DNA of 64,000 nucleotides from Isoetes taiwanensis (GCA_021234155.1 JAJEKV010000176.1:596448-660447); one strand, 5' to 3'; counted from the first letter of the stretch, positions 11,590-23,526 are shown. Program-made: numbers and translations. The notes: a model not told the origin generated them from the sequence alone.

Positions 11590-11912
11590 CCATGCAGCCC
11601 CGTAAATCGACTCACCCAAAGAATCGCGACAGTGCACAGCCCCGACCGCGGGCCTTGATGGAGATTCGGGAGTACCAAGAAGACAACCGAAGCTCAAGCT
11701 CACGAGAACTCCCTTTCCAAATACTGTCCGGAGAAATAGCATAAGAATATAAGACCGATTCTCGGTTTGGACTTTTGCTATGCTCACCCTCCAGAGGACG
11801 CCAAAAATTACCCAGTATCCTCTTTTGGGGATACTAATCTGTGCTATTCATGCCAAGAGGATCACAAAATGACCAAGGACTGCTCGCCTGCAGGATTTGG
11901 GACACCATAACT
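11590..11912 (+). pseudogene. Histone H3-like pseudogene
   Basis: Read over three frames, this segment follows canonical histone H3: PRKST near 11600 (tail ARKST), then ALMEIREYQ and RELPFQILSGEIA (canonical ALREIRKYQ, RKLPFQRLVREIA), a stop, EYKTDSRF (canonical DFKTDLRF), FGDTNLC (FEDTNLC), AIHAKRITK (AIHAKRVTI), and ARLQDLGHHN near the C-terminus. At least two frameshifts and one in-frame stop (about 11742) break it, and the N-terminal tail is shortened. H3 packages nucleosomes; this copy cannot encode it. Whether it came from canonical or centromeric H3 cannot be judged. Confidence 0.75.
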
Positions 11913-12100
11913 AGCTTGCTTGTCAAGCAATCCCTTGTACAATTTTGTATAAAAATATAAGAAATTTTGGTTGTCTAATTTCATGAATATAAAGTATTTA
12001 TTTAATTAATATTAATGACTGACACTGACATCATCATAAAAAGTTTAAAATAAAGTACACTCAATAGAGTTTGGTGTTTCATTTTCTTTTTTGGGTTGCC

Positions 12101-12105
12101 CCTAG
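12101..12105. repeat. Target-site duplication CCTAG, left of outer element
   Basis: CCTAG precedes the left LTR and recurs exactly at 34356-34360 after the right LTR. A 5-bp duplication is standard for Ty3/gypsy integration. Confidence 0.95.
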
Positions 12106-13554
12106 TGTGACGTCCCCTACTCGTATACGATGCCCGCACCGTATACAAACAGGAGTTCATCCCCCGCACCAGCTCCACACTGATACAGGCCCCTCCACAT
12201 ATCACTGTGATCGTCTAGCATCCACAGTGGGAAGAGTGAAGGGGTCATTTACCTCAGTAACATAACATCATATATCCACCTCGAAGGGTGGCACATCAAC
12301 ATCTGCATAGACAAAGATCAGCACAATACATGGAAGTTCCTACCCAAGGCTCGGACTCGTGGGGATGACTGACAAGCTTGGGTCTCCGTGAGTTCGGTCG
12401 CATGCATTTAATCATGACAATGGATTGGGCTGGCATAAGAGCATGGCTTAGGGTTGTCCACTCCATCCGCCCCTTCGTGCACACTTTGCGCAGTAGGTTG
12501 AAAAGTGTTGGAACCCGATCGTAGCGCCGGGTGCATAGCCAAAGGGCTATTCCCCGGGTTACATCTCCCAGTCCCGATGGGGCGGTGGGGATCACTCCCT
12601 CCGGAGATCTACATGCTGACCCAAGGTGACTAGAGGGCCCCGCCTTATCTTCGACTTAACCCACCGGAAGGTGAACTCCACCCCACGGTGTCGAGCCCAT
12701 GCCTTACCCACACTCCGCGGCAAGCCATTAGACCTAGTCACTCGGGATCCCGGTGAGGCCTTACACACCCGGAGGAATCGGTCAAGGGTCGAACACCTAA
12801 CCTCATTCTAAGCCGCCCGCCCCTTCACCCACAAACTGTGTTTGGTTCTTGTACATGTGGCAATTCTAGTAATGCACTAAGAGGGACGAGCTAGGAGCAT
12901 CATCTACTAAGCTTTAAGTCTCTACCCCCTTCCCAATACAATGAGTCCATAGAATGCATCCGGCCCATCATATGAACATAAATAATAAGAACTAATCTAA
13001 TACATAGAGTTAGGTTCTTTCGTTAGAGTCAATCTCGGGATCTACTTGGTTGCTAAGGGCGATTTAATAGGTTAAACCTTTTGGTTGAAGGCCGGAACAA
13101 GGTTTAAGCTATTCAATCGACTAAATACCGCTCCCCGGTTCGCTCCTCTCGATCCGGCGCCCATGTCCCCGTTCGCCGGGATGCGATCGGAGGGATGATC
13201 CGACTAGCCGAGGACCCAAAAGTGCATCGGGAGTTGGAATTGACTCCTCAAAGGCTGAATCGGAGCCGGAAGGTCCGTGGGCTTAAAAAAGGGAATGTTA
13301 GGGTTTGATGCCTTATGTAGGCTATCGGGCTAGGTTTAGGGTTTTCCATGACCCTTGGTCTACCTTTAATGGGTTAAAGGTCTAAAGGTGCTAAGCATTG
13401 CTAAGTGTGTGCGCACCATTGCAAGTTGCCCCCTAGGGCGCCCTTGCTTAGGTATACGCCTACGCACACGCCGACCGATCGGCTGCGGTACGATAGGATT
13501 CGTGTGGCAAAGACGGTATCGCCTTGAGACCGTGATATCGCATCGAACGTCACA
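12106..13554 (-). repeat. 3' LTR of outer element
   Basis: Begins TGTGACG and ends GTCACA on the plus strand (TG..CA). It aligns over its whole length with 23527-24202 plus 33545-34355. Long identical tracts, for example from CTAGGAGCATC onward, alternate with short mismatched clusters in CpG-rich patches. Confidence 0.93.
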
Positions 13555-13570
13555 TTCTCCCCACCTTGAA
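13555..13570 (-). other. Polypurine tract of outer element
   Basis: On the minus strand AAGGTGGGGAGAA lies immediately before the LTR start TGTGACG. This is the position and composition of a plus-strand primer. Confidence 0.75.
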
Positions 13571-14374
13571 TTGATGTTGTCCGCAGCATCGTGGGTCTCC
13601 CCACCTTGGGATCTTCTTAATCTGCAATCATCCTCATGCATACCATATACTTATTATTATAGTTATACATTTAATAGGATTACCTCAAGGTAATATTTAT
13701 AGAACATTAATACTATTATGCAATCCAATGGTTATCACTTATGTCCTTATAACAATAACTCCTAATGTCTCGGTTATTTATTATATATACAATTATTGCT
13801 CGAGGTGCTCTTTATTCCTTGCAACACATTACAACAAAATTGTGTTGCAAGTCTTCGTAGTTCGACCTCCTGGCCCTCCGGAGCGCTCTATTGGCCTGCA
13901 GGTCAACACTACGTTAGTATCATTAATATTAGATAAAATTTTTGGTTATATGGTGACCACCCCACCTATCTACATGGATGCCTGGCTAATCTCCCGGCGT
14001 AGGAAGAGGGTGAATCTTCCATTATGGCCGTGGAGACGGCGCCTATATGCCCATATGCCACTCATGCCTACACCTTTAGTTGCCCAGCGTGGAGGATAGG
14101 TCCTTCCCGTATATGGGGCGTGAAGGCCAGATTCCTCCTATCAAAGCATATATGGGGCTAGAGGTGCTTTTCCTATCAATGCATTCCTCCATGACCTCCT
14201 TTCTCTCGAGGTCGTCTACTTCCGTGGGACAGAAGTAGACTTTCCAAGCGGCACCGCGGTCATGCCTACATTGACACCACGTCCTAGAGATCACCGTAGT
14301 AATCTCATCATCGGTTACAACGCATGCAACCCTTACCTCATAGGTTGCATGCGTAGATTATACTAAGCAAGCTA
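13571..14374. other. Outer element, 3' untranslated part
   Basis: No convincing coding sequence between the integrase/chromodomain and the polypurine tract. Open frames here are short and unrecognised. Confidence 0.5.
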
Positions 14375-14839
14375 TTAATCTACCCAAATCGACATGCCTG
14401 AGTCGATTTCTTCGGAGATGACCTTGCCGTCCCATTGCTCCATAAATTGTGGGTACTGTTTTTCCAAATCTCTTTTAAGTACCCATGTTGCGTCTTCCAC
14501 TGGCAAGTGTTTCCACTTGACCAAGTATTGGAGGAACTCCGATCTCCTTGTTTTCTTGAATGCTTTATCAAGAATTAGTTCTGGAACTATTTCCAACTGC
14601 TCTTCTGTCATTTCCAACATCGTTGGGGTGTCCAGGATTTCATCTGGGTTGGGAGTGTACTTCTTCAGCAAACTCACGTGGAAGACTTTGTGGATCTTTA
14701 AGTGTGCTGGCAAGTCTAACCTGTAGGATTGGTTACCCACTCTCTTGACTATTTTGAAGGGTCCAGCCCACCTTGGAGCAAGTTTCTTGCAATTCCCGAT
14801 GCGGAGCTTCGCCTGCTTCACCTTGATCTTGAGCCACAC
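14375..14839 (-). CDS. Integrase C-terminus with chromodomain (outer element)
   Basis: A 154-codon open frame. LAPRWAGPFKIVKRVGNQSYRLDLP with FHVSLLKKY is the integrase C-terminal module. The chromodomain follows: EILDKAF-like start (ELILDKAFKKTRRSEFLQYLVKWK) and EDATWVLKRDLEKQYPQFMEQW. Chromodomains of chromoviruses bind chromatin marks and guide integration. This is the best preserved coding part of the outer element. The upstream part is out of frame. Confidence 0.88.
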   Translation of the reverse strand: MWLKIKVKQAKLRIGNCKKLAPRWAGPFKIVKRVGNQSYRLDLPAHLKIHKVFHVSLLKKYTPNPDEILDTPTMLEMTEEQLEIVPELILDKAFKKTRRSEFLQYLVKWKHLPVEDATWVLKRDLEKQYPQFMEQWDGKVISEEIDSGMSIWVD

Positions 14840-15039
14840 ATTGTCGCCAACTTCAAACCGCCCGAATCGCTCGATGCTTGTCGGGCGATGCTCTTTTGAC
14901 GACTCTTTTGTCGCTAGGAGATATCCCCATACTTCTTTCTACGAGCTGCCGCGATGTCGCCAACATTTGTTGGGAGACTTCCACTTTTGACACGGATTGT
15001 GCCAAGTGTCCGGAGTTAGGCATTGGTAGCCGAAGTTGA

Positions 15040-15487
15040 TCATGAACGGCGACATTTAGGATGATTCCCGCTTGGTGCTATTGTATGCAAACTCCACCAA
15101 GTGAATAAATTCCTCCCACATACCTTGCTTGTTCCAGACGTAGTTTCGAGCATGTCTTCCAAAATTCTATTGACACGCCCGCTTGCCCATCCGTCTGTGG
15201 ATGATAGGCCGCTCATGGATAGCTTCGCTCCAATCGTTAGAAGAGATCCCGCCGGAAGGGCCGATGAACTTCGGATCTCGGTCGGAGATAATTTCCCTTG
15301 GCATGCCATGAAGTCTAAAAAATCTCTTTGGTGAAGAGCTTTGTCGCGTCCATAGTCGTGTCCGTGGTCCCGCGAAGGCACAAAATGGGCCATCTTCGAC
15401 AACTTGTCGACCACGCACCATCAAGGCATCCTTACCTCTTCGCGTTTTTGGCGTCCCGTTATAAAATCCATGCCGACGACCTCCCAC
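15040..15487 (-). pseudogene. Integrase core remnant (outer element)
   Basis: MVDKLSKMAHFVPSRDHGHD in one frame and LHGMPREIISDRDPKFIG in another are typical integrase core motifs (DRLSKMAHF; HG.P..I.SDRD..F). The second catalytic Asp is visible in SDRD. At least two frameshifts separate the blocks, and the first Asp (FVDG-type motif) is not clear. Confidence 0.8.
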
Positions 15488-16175
15488 TTAGCGCTTGGTA
15501 CAGCTTAATGGTTCCAAAGCACACGGAATTGAAGTTGTTCTCGCCTTCGTTTGCGGCATAGCCGACATTCCTTGATGTGGCGAAGCCATATCGCTTCTTC
15601 ATTCCCCGCCAATAGTAGTCGCTACGCACTTTGAAATAGGTCTTCATGAATCCTGCGTGGCCAGCTATTGGGCTGTTGTGGGTGTCGTGGAGGATCAACT
15701 TTCTTACCCAGATGATTCCTAAGACGCACAACTTGTTCTTATGGTATAGGAGGTTACCTTCCTTTTTAAAGTTTTTGAAGGTTTCCCTCTCCTTGTCCGT
15801 TCTCGCTTCCTTGGACAAGCTTGCCCATACTTTTTTAAAGTCCACATCCGCTGGCAAGGTTTCTTCTATCTTTTTCTTGAAATCGCCAAGAGCCGCCGAG
15901 ATTGTGTTGCAAATGCACTCACGGTTGTCGATTGGATGCCTTGAAAGCGCATCTGCTACCACATTAAGCTTCCCGGGTTTGTAGACTATCTCAAAGTCGT
16001 ACTCCTCGAGAAATTCCATCCACCTTCTCTCAGTTGATTGAGGTGTGGTTGCGTGAATACGCATTGGAGGCTCTCGGTGATCAAGGTCCAACTGGAATTT
16101 CCTCCCTAAGAGGTAATGCCTCCGATTCTCAACGCCTACGACAACCGCTAGCAGCTCTTGATCATCGTCCGTCAC
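15459..16175 (-). pseudogene. RNase H and integrase zinc-finger region (outer element)
   Basis: A 238-codon frame. YLLGRKFQLDLDHRE followed by RRWMEFLEEYDFEIVYKPGKLNVVADALSR is the end of Ty3/gypsy RNase H. LILHDTHNSPIAGHAGFMKTYFKVRSDYYWRGM is the HHCC zinc-binding region of integrase, but the cysteine pair is lost in the frameshifted tail. It abuts the integrase core on its left. Confidence 0.85.
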
Positions 16176-16480
16176 GCTGCGTTTCGGCGTCGTTCATTTT
16201 CCTTGAGTCGCGACGCTATTACCCGGGCTCTTCTTGCATCAGATCGCTTTTTGTGGCTATCTTGCTGCGGCCCCGTTGCCACTAACTTGTCCTTTCTCCT
16301 GGGTCCGGCGGGGTCAAGGCGCAGGGGGGTTGTCAAGGCTTCCTTCAACAACTCAAATCCTGCTTGGGCTTTCTTGAGCCAATGGTCCGCCTAATTTTTA
16401 CTTTCTCCTACTTTGTTAAGTCCGTCAAGTGGGGCTGCTATCTTTGGGGGTTCTTCACTTAACTTCCTGTAATACCCTCG

Positions 16481-17100
16481 CTAGGCCAAGGAAACTTCCG
16501 ACCTCATGGACGTTTTTGGTGCCGCCATTGATTTCCGCTTCAATCTTGGCTGGTCCGGCCGAGATTCCTTCGCTGAAATCACATGACCGAGGTATTCCAC
16601 CTTCTCTATTGGGCGGCGATTCGACAACTTGGCATACAACCGATGCCTCCTTAACTTCTTCAAAGACCTTTCTCGACGTCGAGCATGCTCTTCAATGGAT
16701 TTATCAGACACCGTATCGTCGTCGAAGAATACTATCACAAAGGTGTCCAAGTATTCTTCGAAGATGTCGCTCATGAGTCTCATGAACGAAGTGGGGCGCT
16801 TTTGATAGTCCAAATGGCATTACGGTGAATTCGTGAATGCCCATACCTAGTCCCCAAAAGCGTTTTGTGGATGTCCTCTTCTTTTTATTCTCGACTGGTG
16901 ATAACCTGACCTTTTAGGGTCGATCTTGAGAAGACCTTTGCCTTTTGAGCTGATCCATCAAGTCGCCCGACCCGGGAGCGCATTTGTTCTTGATGGTGTG
17001 CTTGTTCAATTGTCTGCGTAATCTATGCACATCTCAAGCTTCCATCCTTCTTCTTGACAAAGAGGATGGGTGCCCCAAATGGTGAGACACTAGGCCCCGA
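16481..17100 (-). pseudogene. Reverse transcriptase remnant (outer element)
   Basis: The frame at 16481-16813 reads PTSFMRLMSDIF, then FVIVFFDDDTVSDKSIEEH and RRPIEKVEYLGHVISAKE. This is the RT fingers/palm with the catalytic YxDD region corrupted to FFDDD, and the thumb motif LGHVIS. Farther upstream (to about 17100) smaller RT-like pieces such as KKDGSWRLC-type sequence are broken over several frames. Confidence 0.8.
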
Positions 17101-17381
17101 TGAAGCCTAGATCGAAAGCAATTCTTGTAGCCGCTTCTTTAGCTCCGCAGTGGAGTTCATGTGTGGTCATTCTATATGGGGCCTTGCTTGTCGGCTTGGT
17201 CCCCCGCTCGAAAGTGCTATCTCACACTCTACCCCCGTAAGGAGGAAGCTTCTCGATCCAACTGAAAGAGATCGTGGAACCCCGAATCAAGTTACATTGA
17301 CTTGGGCAACTTGTCGAGCACCTTATCTTCTTTGCTTCCTTCCATTTCGGGTTCCTCAATCTCGAAGTTTGAAGATGTATG

Positions 17382-17585
17382 CTACCTTCTCGCTTCTTTA
17401 TAGATTTGAGCAGCCTTTCTTAACGGACATACATTGCATGATGGAGGTGACTTCTTTACCTCGTGGATCTCAATGGCTTTGCCGCCGGGCGCTGGGAAGG
17501 TCACCTTTACGCTTCCATAATCAATGATGGCCCCTGGTCCAAGGTACTCCATTCCAACGATCAAGTCGTATTTGCCAATGCCCAT
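17382..17585 (-). pseudogene. Retroviral-type protease remnant (outer element)
   Basis: KYDLIVGMEYLGPGAIIDYGSVKVTF matches the C-terminal half of gypsy aspartic proteases (YD.ILGMDWL....A.IDC). The DSG/DTG active-site part is upstream in a broken frame. Confidence 0.7.
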
Positions 17586-18163
17586 TACTTCGGGCCCCTA
17601 TCCGATATTAATCCTCGCAAGTCAATGTCGGTTGATTCTCTTCCCAACAGTATGTCTTATCGCCCGCTTGCCAAGATTACGGGCCTTGGTTTGACTTTAG
17701 GGGTTTCAATTTCAACATTTCAACCATCCTCTGGGATGCGGTTATGGCTACTTCCTATGAAGGACTTGGCCTTTGCCTTCCCCATCTTTGGGCATTACCT
17801 TACACCGGGTCTCGCCGTTTCGTATCTATAGCAGCAAAGATGTGGCACTCACCCCTGAATGTAATCGCGTACCTCCTCGCCGGCCCTCGCTCGATGGAGT
17901 GTCCCATCCGCCCAACCTGCATGGCCGAAGCCTATAACAAATGGGCAAGTCAATGCTCGGTGGGGCCGGCTGGAAACATCTAAAACAGTAGCTGCTTCTC
18001 CATGCATTCCCGCCTTTTCTCCTTGGGTAACGCCGTAGGGAAGGACCGTATCGCTTCGTGTAATTGGACCCTTCCCCGTTTGTCCTTGAAGGACACCCGC
18101 TTTCTTTCCGTTGTTTCCGTTTGCTATTGTATGGGGACTTTTTTCGGACTTGGGCTGGCCGCC

Positions 18164-18642
18164 CTAGGACCGTGAGCTCCCTGCTTTCCTCGATAGTAAG
18201 GCCGCCTCAGGCGCCGCTTCTCTGACCCCATCCTGCAAACTAATTGCCTTGGACTCCGCCGCATTAATCGCGGGGTCTATTGCTCGTATGAGTTTCCCCG
18301 AAGTTCTTCGCTCAGCCCTTCTATGTAGCTTACCATCGTGTTTCTCGCTCGCTTCGCACATATAGCCTTAGTCTCATAAACTCTTCGTGTTACGCGACCG
18401 TCTTGTAGCCCTACCGCAATCCTGTAGAACTGCTGCATCATATTTGACTTGTGTTCCCGAGGAACATAGTGGTTCTTGAAAGCTTTTTGAGAACTTCTTA
18501 AATCGGCAAGCATCCCTCGCCAACCCATGGGCTTTGGCATAGCCCTTCCACCATATCGCGCGTGGGTTCCTTCGGGTCGGGCTTTTGCCACCCCGCCTTT
18601 GTCCTTATCCTTCATGCCATAGGCATTGCCATACTCGCTCAT
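18164..18642 (-). pseudogene. Gag capsid remnant (outer element)
   Basis: FKNHYVPREHKSNMMQQFYRI with LQDGRVTRRVYETK and then YIEGLSEELR, split over two frames, follows the retrotransposon gag pattern (F...Y.P.......F..L.QG..TV.EYE..F...). Between this and the protease a zinc knuckle is expected; only degenerate Cys/His traces (CYRFGHAGW) remain near 17920. Confidence 0.7.
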
Positions 18643-19260
18643 TTCGTCGAAGCCATGCCTCTCGCCTCGCTGCCGGATCCGCTTTCGCCCCGAGAACCGT
18701 TTCTAATTCAGGGCTTTCCACACATTGCCCAAATGCCGAAGTCACTTTCTTCTTCGGTAGTCTAGGGCCTTAGTGTCTTCGTCACCGCCTCTCAAGGGTC
18801 AAGAATGGTTCCGTCTCCTTTTCGGGACTTCTAAAACCGAGGTCGCAGCTTGAGTCCAAGTCTCTCGTGGCCGGGGACCTCCTTCTCTTACTCCTCCTCT
18901 TGTCCTTCCCCGACTTTCGTGGTGTCATTCAGGGTCCCTGATGATGCTTGGGCTGCTAGTAGGGCCTTTATCTGGTCCAGCTCCGCTTCAGATTCGCGAC
19001 ATCTCCTCTTCTTCGGGGTCATGGGACCATATCCTTCAAGAGGTTCCCCGGGATGGGTTGCCTGTCTGGGGAGTCTCTTCGTCCATGTTGGGCCTCCCTG
19101 CTTTGTTCGACCGCTCGTTGTTCTCTATCCGCACACACACAGTTGGTTATGGCTGTATGGTTAGTTTTATTTGTTCTCTTTGCATTATATGTGATGTTGG
19201 TATAATTGTGGGGAAAAATTACATCAACAAAACATTCAAAGTGCAAAAAAGAAGTTATAT

Positions 19261-19659
19261 TCATATTTTATAATATGCTAATACAAAATTAAAACTTTCG
19301 GGATCAAGATTGCTAACTATTCTTGATGTCGGTAGGGATGGATTGTCCTCTAGGAACTTCTTCACTTGGGTCGTTCCCAATGAATGACCCAAGTTCCTAA
19401 GGACGTTGACTGAAGATCCACCCTGCAAAGCTCTCGCCAAGTCTTCCACTCTGCGCTCGGAGGTATAAGCTGCGGTCACTGCCAGTCTTCCCTGCCGCCT
19501 GTAAGGTATGGCGAAGTCAAAAACATCAGAGGCACCGCTCTCTTCACCGGGATGGCATACTTTCGGTGTTGAGGGGTAACCCATGCCGCCAAACTCGAGC
19601 GCAATTAGCATCGATACTCCTTTCCTCGCCCTACGAGGGTGGAATTTCGCGGTGACCAC
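19261..19659 (-). other. Unrecognised open frame in outer element
   Basis: A 132-codon frame inside the outer element upstream of gag in its orientation. It contains FGGMGYPSTPKVCHPG and a leucine-rich C-terminal stretch (VLRNLGHSLGTTQVKKFLED). I recognise no domain. It may be part of an extended gag or an extra ORF. Confidence 0.35.
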
Positions 19660-20199
19660 CGCTTATTCTTCCATCCATCCCGGCGGAGGTAATACGCGAA
19701 CGACTAGGATTGCGTGGCCAATCTCGCCTGGCTTCGACTCCGGTGGTAATGCGGGCAAAGTCATCAACCTCCACCGGTGAGCTCCCCTGTAGTCTCGGCG
19801 TTCTTGGAAGCTCTCCCGAGGTCGAATTTCGCCTCTTCTCCCGGGATTCGCAATAAGAGCTTGCCGTTAAGATGTTCATGTCTGCGGGATCCCCATCTCT
19901 GCTCCTCAGAGAGCAAGGAACTCTTCCTCCGGCCGGCAGCTTGGTTTGCGGCCGGCCTCAAGCTTCCATGGCTCGATGTTGTCAGGGCTTGGATGCTCTG
20001 AGGTCGACTCTCCCGCAAGTGCGTGGGCTTCCCTTACTTGGAGTGGGAAGCCCGAGGCTCCCTCCTGACGCATGAAGTCGCCCAGTCCGTTTTTCTGAGT
20101 TGGTGCAAAGAACTCTTCAGTCGATACTCCCTTTCCCCCGCAGACCCTGAGGTTTTGATGTCAGCCAGGAGCAAAAATTCTTCGGCCCGACACGATGGG

Positions 20200-23100
20200 G
20201 GCTAGGCTTTAATGCCTAGCCCAAGGGGCTTGCGCGACTTAAGAGTTTGGCTTCTTCTCAAGTCTTGCCACTCTTGTTCGGCTTGTCGCCTTTTCTTCAC
20301 TGGTCGAAGCCCGACGAAGTCTTCCTCCTTCTTCTTCCCGACTCCTCTTCCTCGAGTCCTCTTCTTCTTTTCCTTCCTCGCTCGTCAGACCGCTGTAAGG
20401 AGCCGTTGTTCTCACGGGTTTGGGCTAATGGGTCCACGCCCATGGGGAATGGAGGTTTCTCCCACGGTGTTCTCAAGACGATGGGTAGAAAAATTGCCGT
20501 GGCGTGTTAAAAGAGAAATATTTGGTCCTATTGACGCTAGGACCATTGGCTCAAGGCGCAGACGGGCCTTGTTTAGAGATACTTGGCAATGTTTGGAACA
20601 TCGCCTAAAGTCGCTTGAAGGGATTGCCTAGGAACAAAGTAGCCTATGCAAGGTGGAAGTCGCGACTAGTGCCGGCTCTACCCTAGCTTGGAATTCAGAC
20701 AGACTCACCTGTAAGTCGGGTGTTTGCGGCAAAGTTGCTTGGACATCTACTTCCTTCCCGAAGACATGGAAAATTTCATCGATGTCGGCCTAAGCAAAGA
20801 TGAGCCGGGCTGTACCATCCAAGGAAATCGAGGTTGCCATGAGTTTAATGCGGAAGAAAGTAGCAAACGGTTGCAAGAGCCGCCTCGTGGAGTTGGAAAA
20901 TCGGCTAAGAGGGCAGGAGCAAACTTGTAGGGTGCTATGTGTGAAATGAGGGACCTATTTATAGAAAAGAGGGAAAACCCTAATTTTTGGTGACTTGGAA
21001 AATTCTTGGGGTTGGGTAATTGTAGCCTATACTGAGGTCAAAATGGGAATTTGAAGACTAGTTCAAGGGTTTGAGCATGGCTGGATTACCTAAAGATGCT
21101 ATACAACAGGTTGAAGATCATTTGGGCAAGCTCGGTGAAGAAATGGTAGGAGGTTCATGACTTATGCCCCGCCAAAAACTAAAGTTTAGTTTCTTGACCA
21201 AAGCGACACACTGTGGAGACATCACCCCATTTTGATCAAAATGTGTCCAATTTAGGTGAACTAAGGGTGTAAGGATGATGGGCTCATCAAATCAGGTAGA
21301 ATTGACCCCTTATTTGGTCAATTTGGAGCTGCTTTTTTTAGTTTTTTAAGGTTCACGCCTTGCGCCAAAAAACTAAAGTTTAGTTTCTTGACCGTGCACG
21401 AGCCGTGAGACATCACGCCTTTTCTCGCCCGCAAATGTCCTATTTTACTAAAATAAAAGCTAAAACCCGCTAACTTGTCCTAATTAAGCAAGTTCGGATA
21501 ATTAAAGTACTCAAAATTGTTCTATATTACAAAAATTTCGATTATTTACAAAATGTTCAAGGTCGCTCTCCTTGATGCGAGTAGCAAGTTGCATATCTTG
21601 CCTCATCGTCATGGCCGCAAGATGGACAAAGGTAAGTCGTTGAGTCTTCAAAATGTTGCACTATCTTCTCGCCACCGCTTCCTCGTAGCGGCGCAAAGAT
21701 CTCATCCATGACCCTCAGAAGTCCGGCCCCGGAAATCGCATTATTTCCCTAACTAGCGGGCAAAGGGGGCACGGGAATCAGGAGGTCAGAAGGCGCTGAA
21801 GTGCCGAATCTCCCGTAGTGCTCTTTGCTCGAGCCGCTTCCCGGGTGAGCTTCTTTACGTGCGTGCTTTTGGGACCTTGGGTTTTGGTGGTGGCGGTCTT
21901 AAATTCCGCTTTGCTTGGTTGGTGTCCCCTTCGATGGTCCTGACCCCTGTTCTCTGGTAGTACTTGTTATACGCCTCCCCACTCCTTCATATAGGCCTTG
22001 TGCTCCTTCATCTTGCGCTCATAGATCTTGGTCGGGTTTGTGACATCGACTCCGTGCGTGTCGTGTGGCCGCTTCTTCCCCGCCCCAAGCCGGATACTTA
22101 GGGGCTTTCGTGACTTGATCCCGTCCTGGTCTGTTGTCAGCCGTCGCCGTGTACTACGCTCATTAACATCGAGGGTTTGAAGAGCCTCGCCCCCCGGAGT
22201 TGGGGTTAAAGTCCCTCGCTTGAGGAGTCATCGGTGGGGTTAAATTTTGGGTCGGCACCGGGCCGCTCGTTGATCCGACCTGGTGTTGGGCTTTTTCACC
22301 ATGGGAACTTCCTTGAGTTTCTGGGGCTCCCCACCCATTTCCCTTTCTTCTTCTTGAGCTCCTCGCCGCTTTCTGTTCCTCCTCTTCCCTCTTCCTCTTC
22401 TTTTGTTCTCTTTTCCTCTCGGCGTTCATATTTTTCGATAAACCTAGCGAGGTGCTGCTTCTTCCGTCGGCTCAAGCCTCGGCTCGCTACGCTCTTGCCG
22501 CTCTTTTGTCCTCCTTTCCCGTTGTACCTCCTCCTCCTTTTTGTCTTCGAGGGATCTACGTTCCTCGCGTCGGGGTGGTCCCTTTCCCGCTCTCTCGAAT
22601 CTCCCATTCTATCTCCTGTGTATACTTCCCTTGTCTCTCGTCCATGGAGGTTGGTGAGAGGCCTGGTCTTGATTCCGGCTTCTTTGATTGAAAAATATCA
22701 ATCAGATCCGGATGTATTCCATTCTTGGCTGTTGCTCCTCTTTTTGAAGGCGGCCCTTTCCCCGGAAGTCTCATGAAGCATGCCGGACAAGTGGCCCGCG
22801 GGCGGTGGCTTCTCACGGGCCGAGGTTTTTCGCGGTCTGCTTGGAGGTAGTGCCATGTTTGACGGTTCGACAATCTGGATATCTAAGGCCAAAGACGCCT
22901 CTTTAGGGAGCGTAAGCTAATTTCTAAGGCGGAACGCAAAATGAGGGGGTCTACTTCTATTTATAACTTGGCAATTTTAGGTCAAAATTCAAGTTGTTTT
23001 TATTTAACATGCTAAGGCACCTATTTAATTAAAACTTACACTTATTTCAGACTTTTTCCTATTTTATCGGTTCATTGTGTCGCTACCAAAAACTAAAGTT

Positions 23101-23500
23101 TAGTTTTTAGACCAGCGCCGAAGTGTGGAGATCTCACACATTTTTATGTAATTTATGTAATTTAAACATGCTATTCTAATTAATTCCTATCTTAGAACTA
23201 GCCTTACCACATTATTTTTCTCAAATTCATCATGTTTTAAGGTGTTCTTGCTCAATGTCTCACGCCTTTGCGCCGCACAAAAACTAAAAGTTTAGTTCTT
23301 TGACCAGCGCGAAATGTGAGACCACCTTGCTCGAGGAGGTTTTGGCTCATTCTTTTAGTCTTATTAAGTTCCAATTTACTTAATCGTTACTAGCTTAGCG
23401 CTAACTACCAAAATGAGAAAAAAAAAATTTCCCACTTTTCGAGGCTTGAGGATCCTATCAAGTTAGTACCATGGGAGCATGGTCGAAGCTTTGCTCTTGG
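20200..23500 (-). other. Outer element leader and duplicated gag N-terminal module
   Basis: Two similar modules occur: about 20.2-21.5 kb and 22.2-23.4 kb. In each the minus strand has a short Lys/Arg/Glu-rich coding stretch (RKEKKKRTRGRG near 20.3 kb; KREQKKRKREEEEQKAA near 22.4 kb), then AT-rich sequence with an ATGAGGG..CTATTTATA block (20.94 and 22.94 kb) and a pair of palindromic CTAAAGTTTAG sites. This suggests a partial internal duplication that lengthened the element. Confidence 0.5.
21175..23335. repeat. Four dispersed AAACTAAAGTTTAGTTT palindromes
   Basis: Near-identical sites at about 21178, 21366, 23090 and 23280 read AAACTAAA(A)GTTTAGTT followed by CTTGACC or TAGACC and then a GTGNNGAGANNTCAC-like block. 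The spacing within each pair is about 190 bp. The core is self-complementary. Confidence 0.8.
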
Positions 23501-23506
23501 TCTCCA

Positions 23507-23525
23507 AGAACATGGCTCGATACCA
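23507..23525 (-). other. Primer binding site of outer element
   Basis: On the minus strand TGGTATCGAGCCATGTTC starts two bases inside the 5' LTR boundary. It matches the initiator-Met tRNA type PBS (TGGTATCAGAGC) with one missing A. Confidence 0.8.
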
Positions 23526-23526
23526 T

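Noticed and set aside
11820-11890. CYSCQEDHKMTKDC looked like a retroviral zinc knuckle
   Set aside because: The spacing is CX2CX3HX5C, and the neighbouring frames spell histone H3 (DTNLC, AIHAKR), which explains the sequence better.
15101-18765. Many plus-strand open frames of 60-125 codons
   Set aside because: They mirror the GC-rich minus-strand pol and gag of the outer element.
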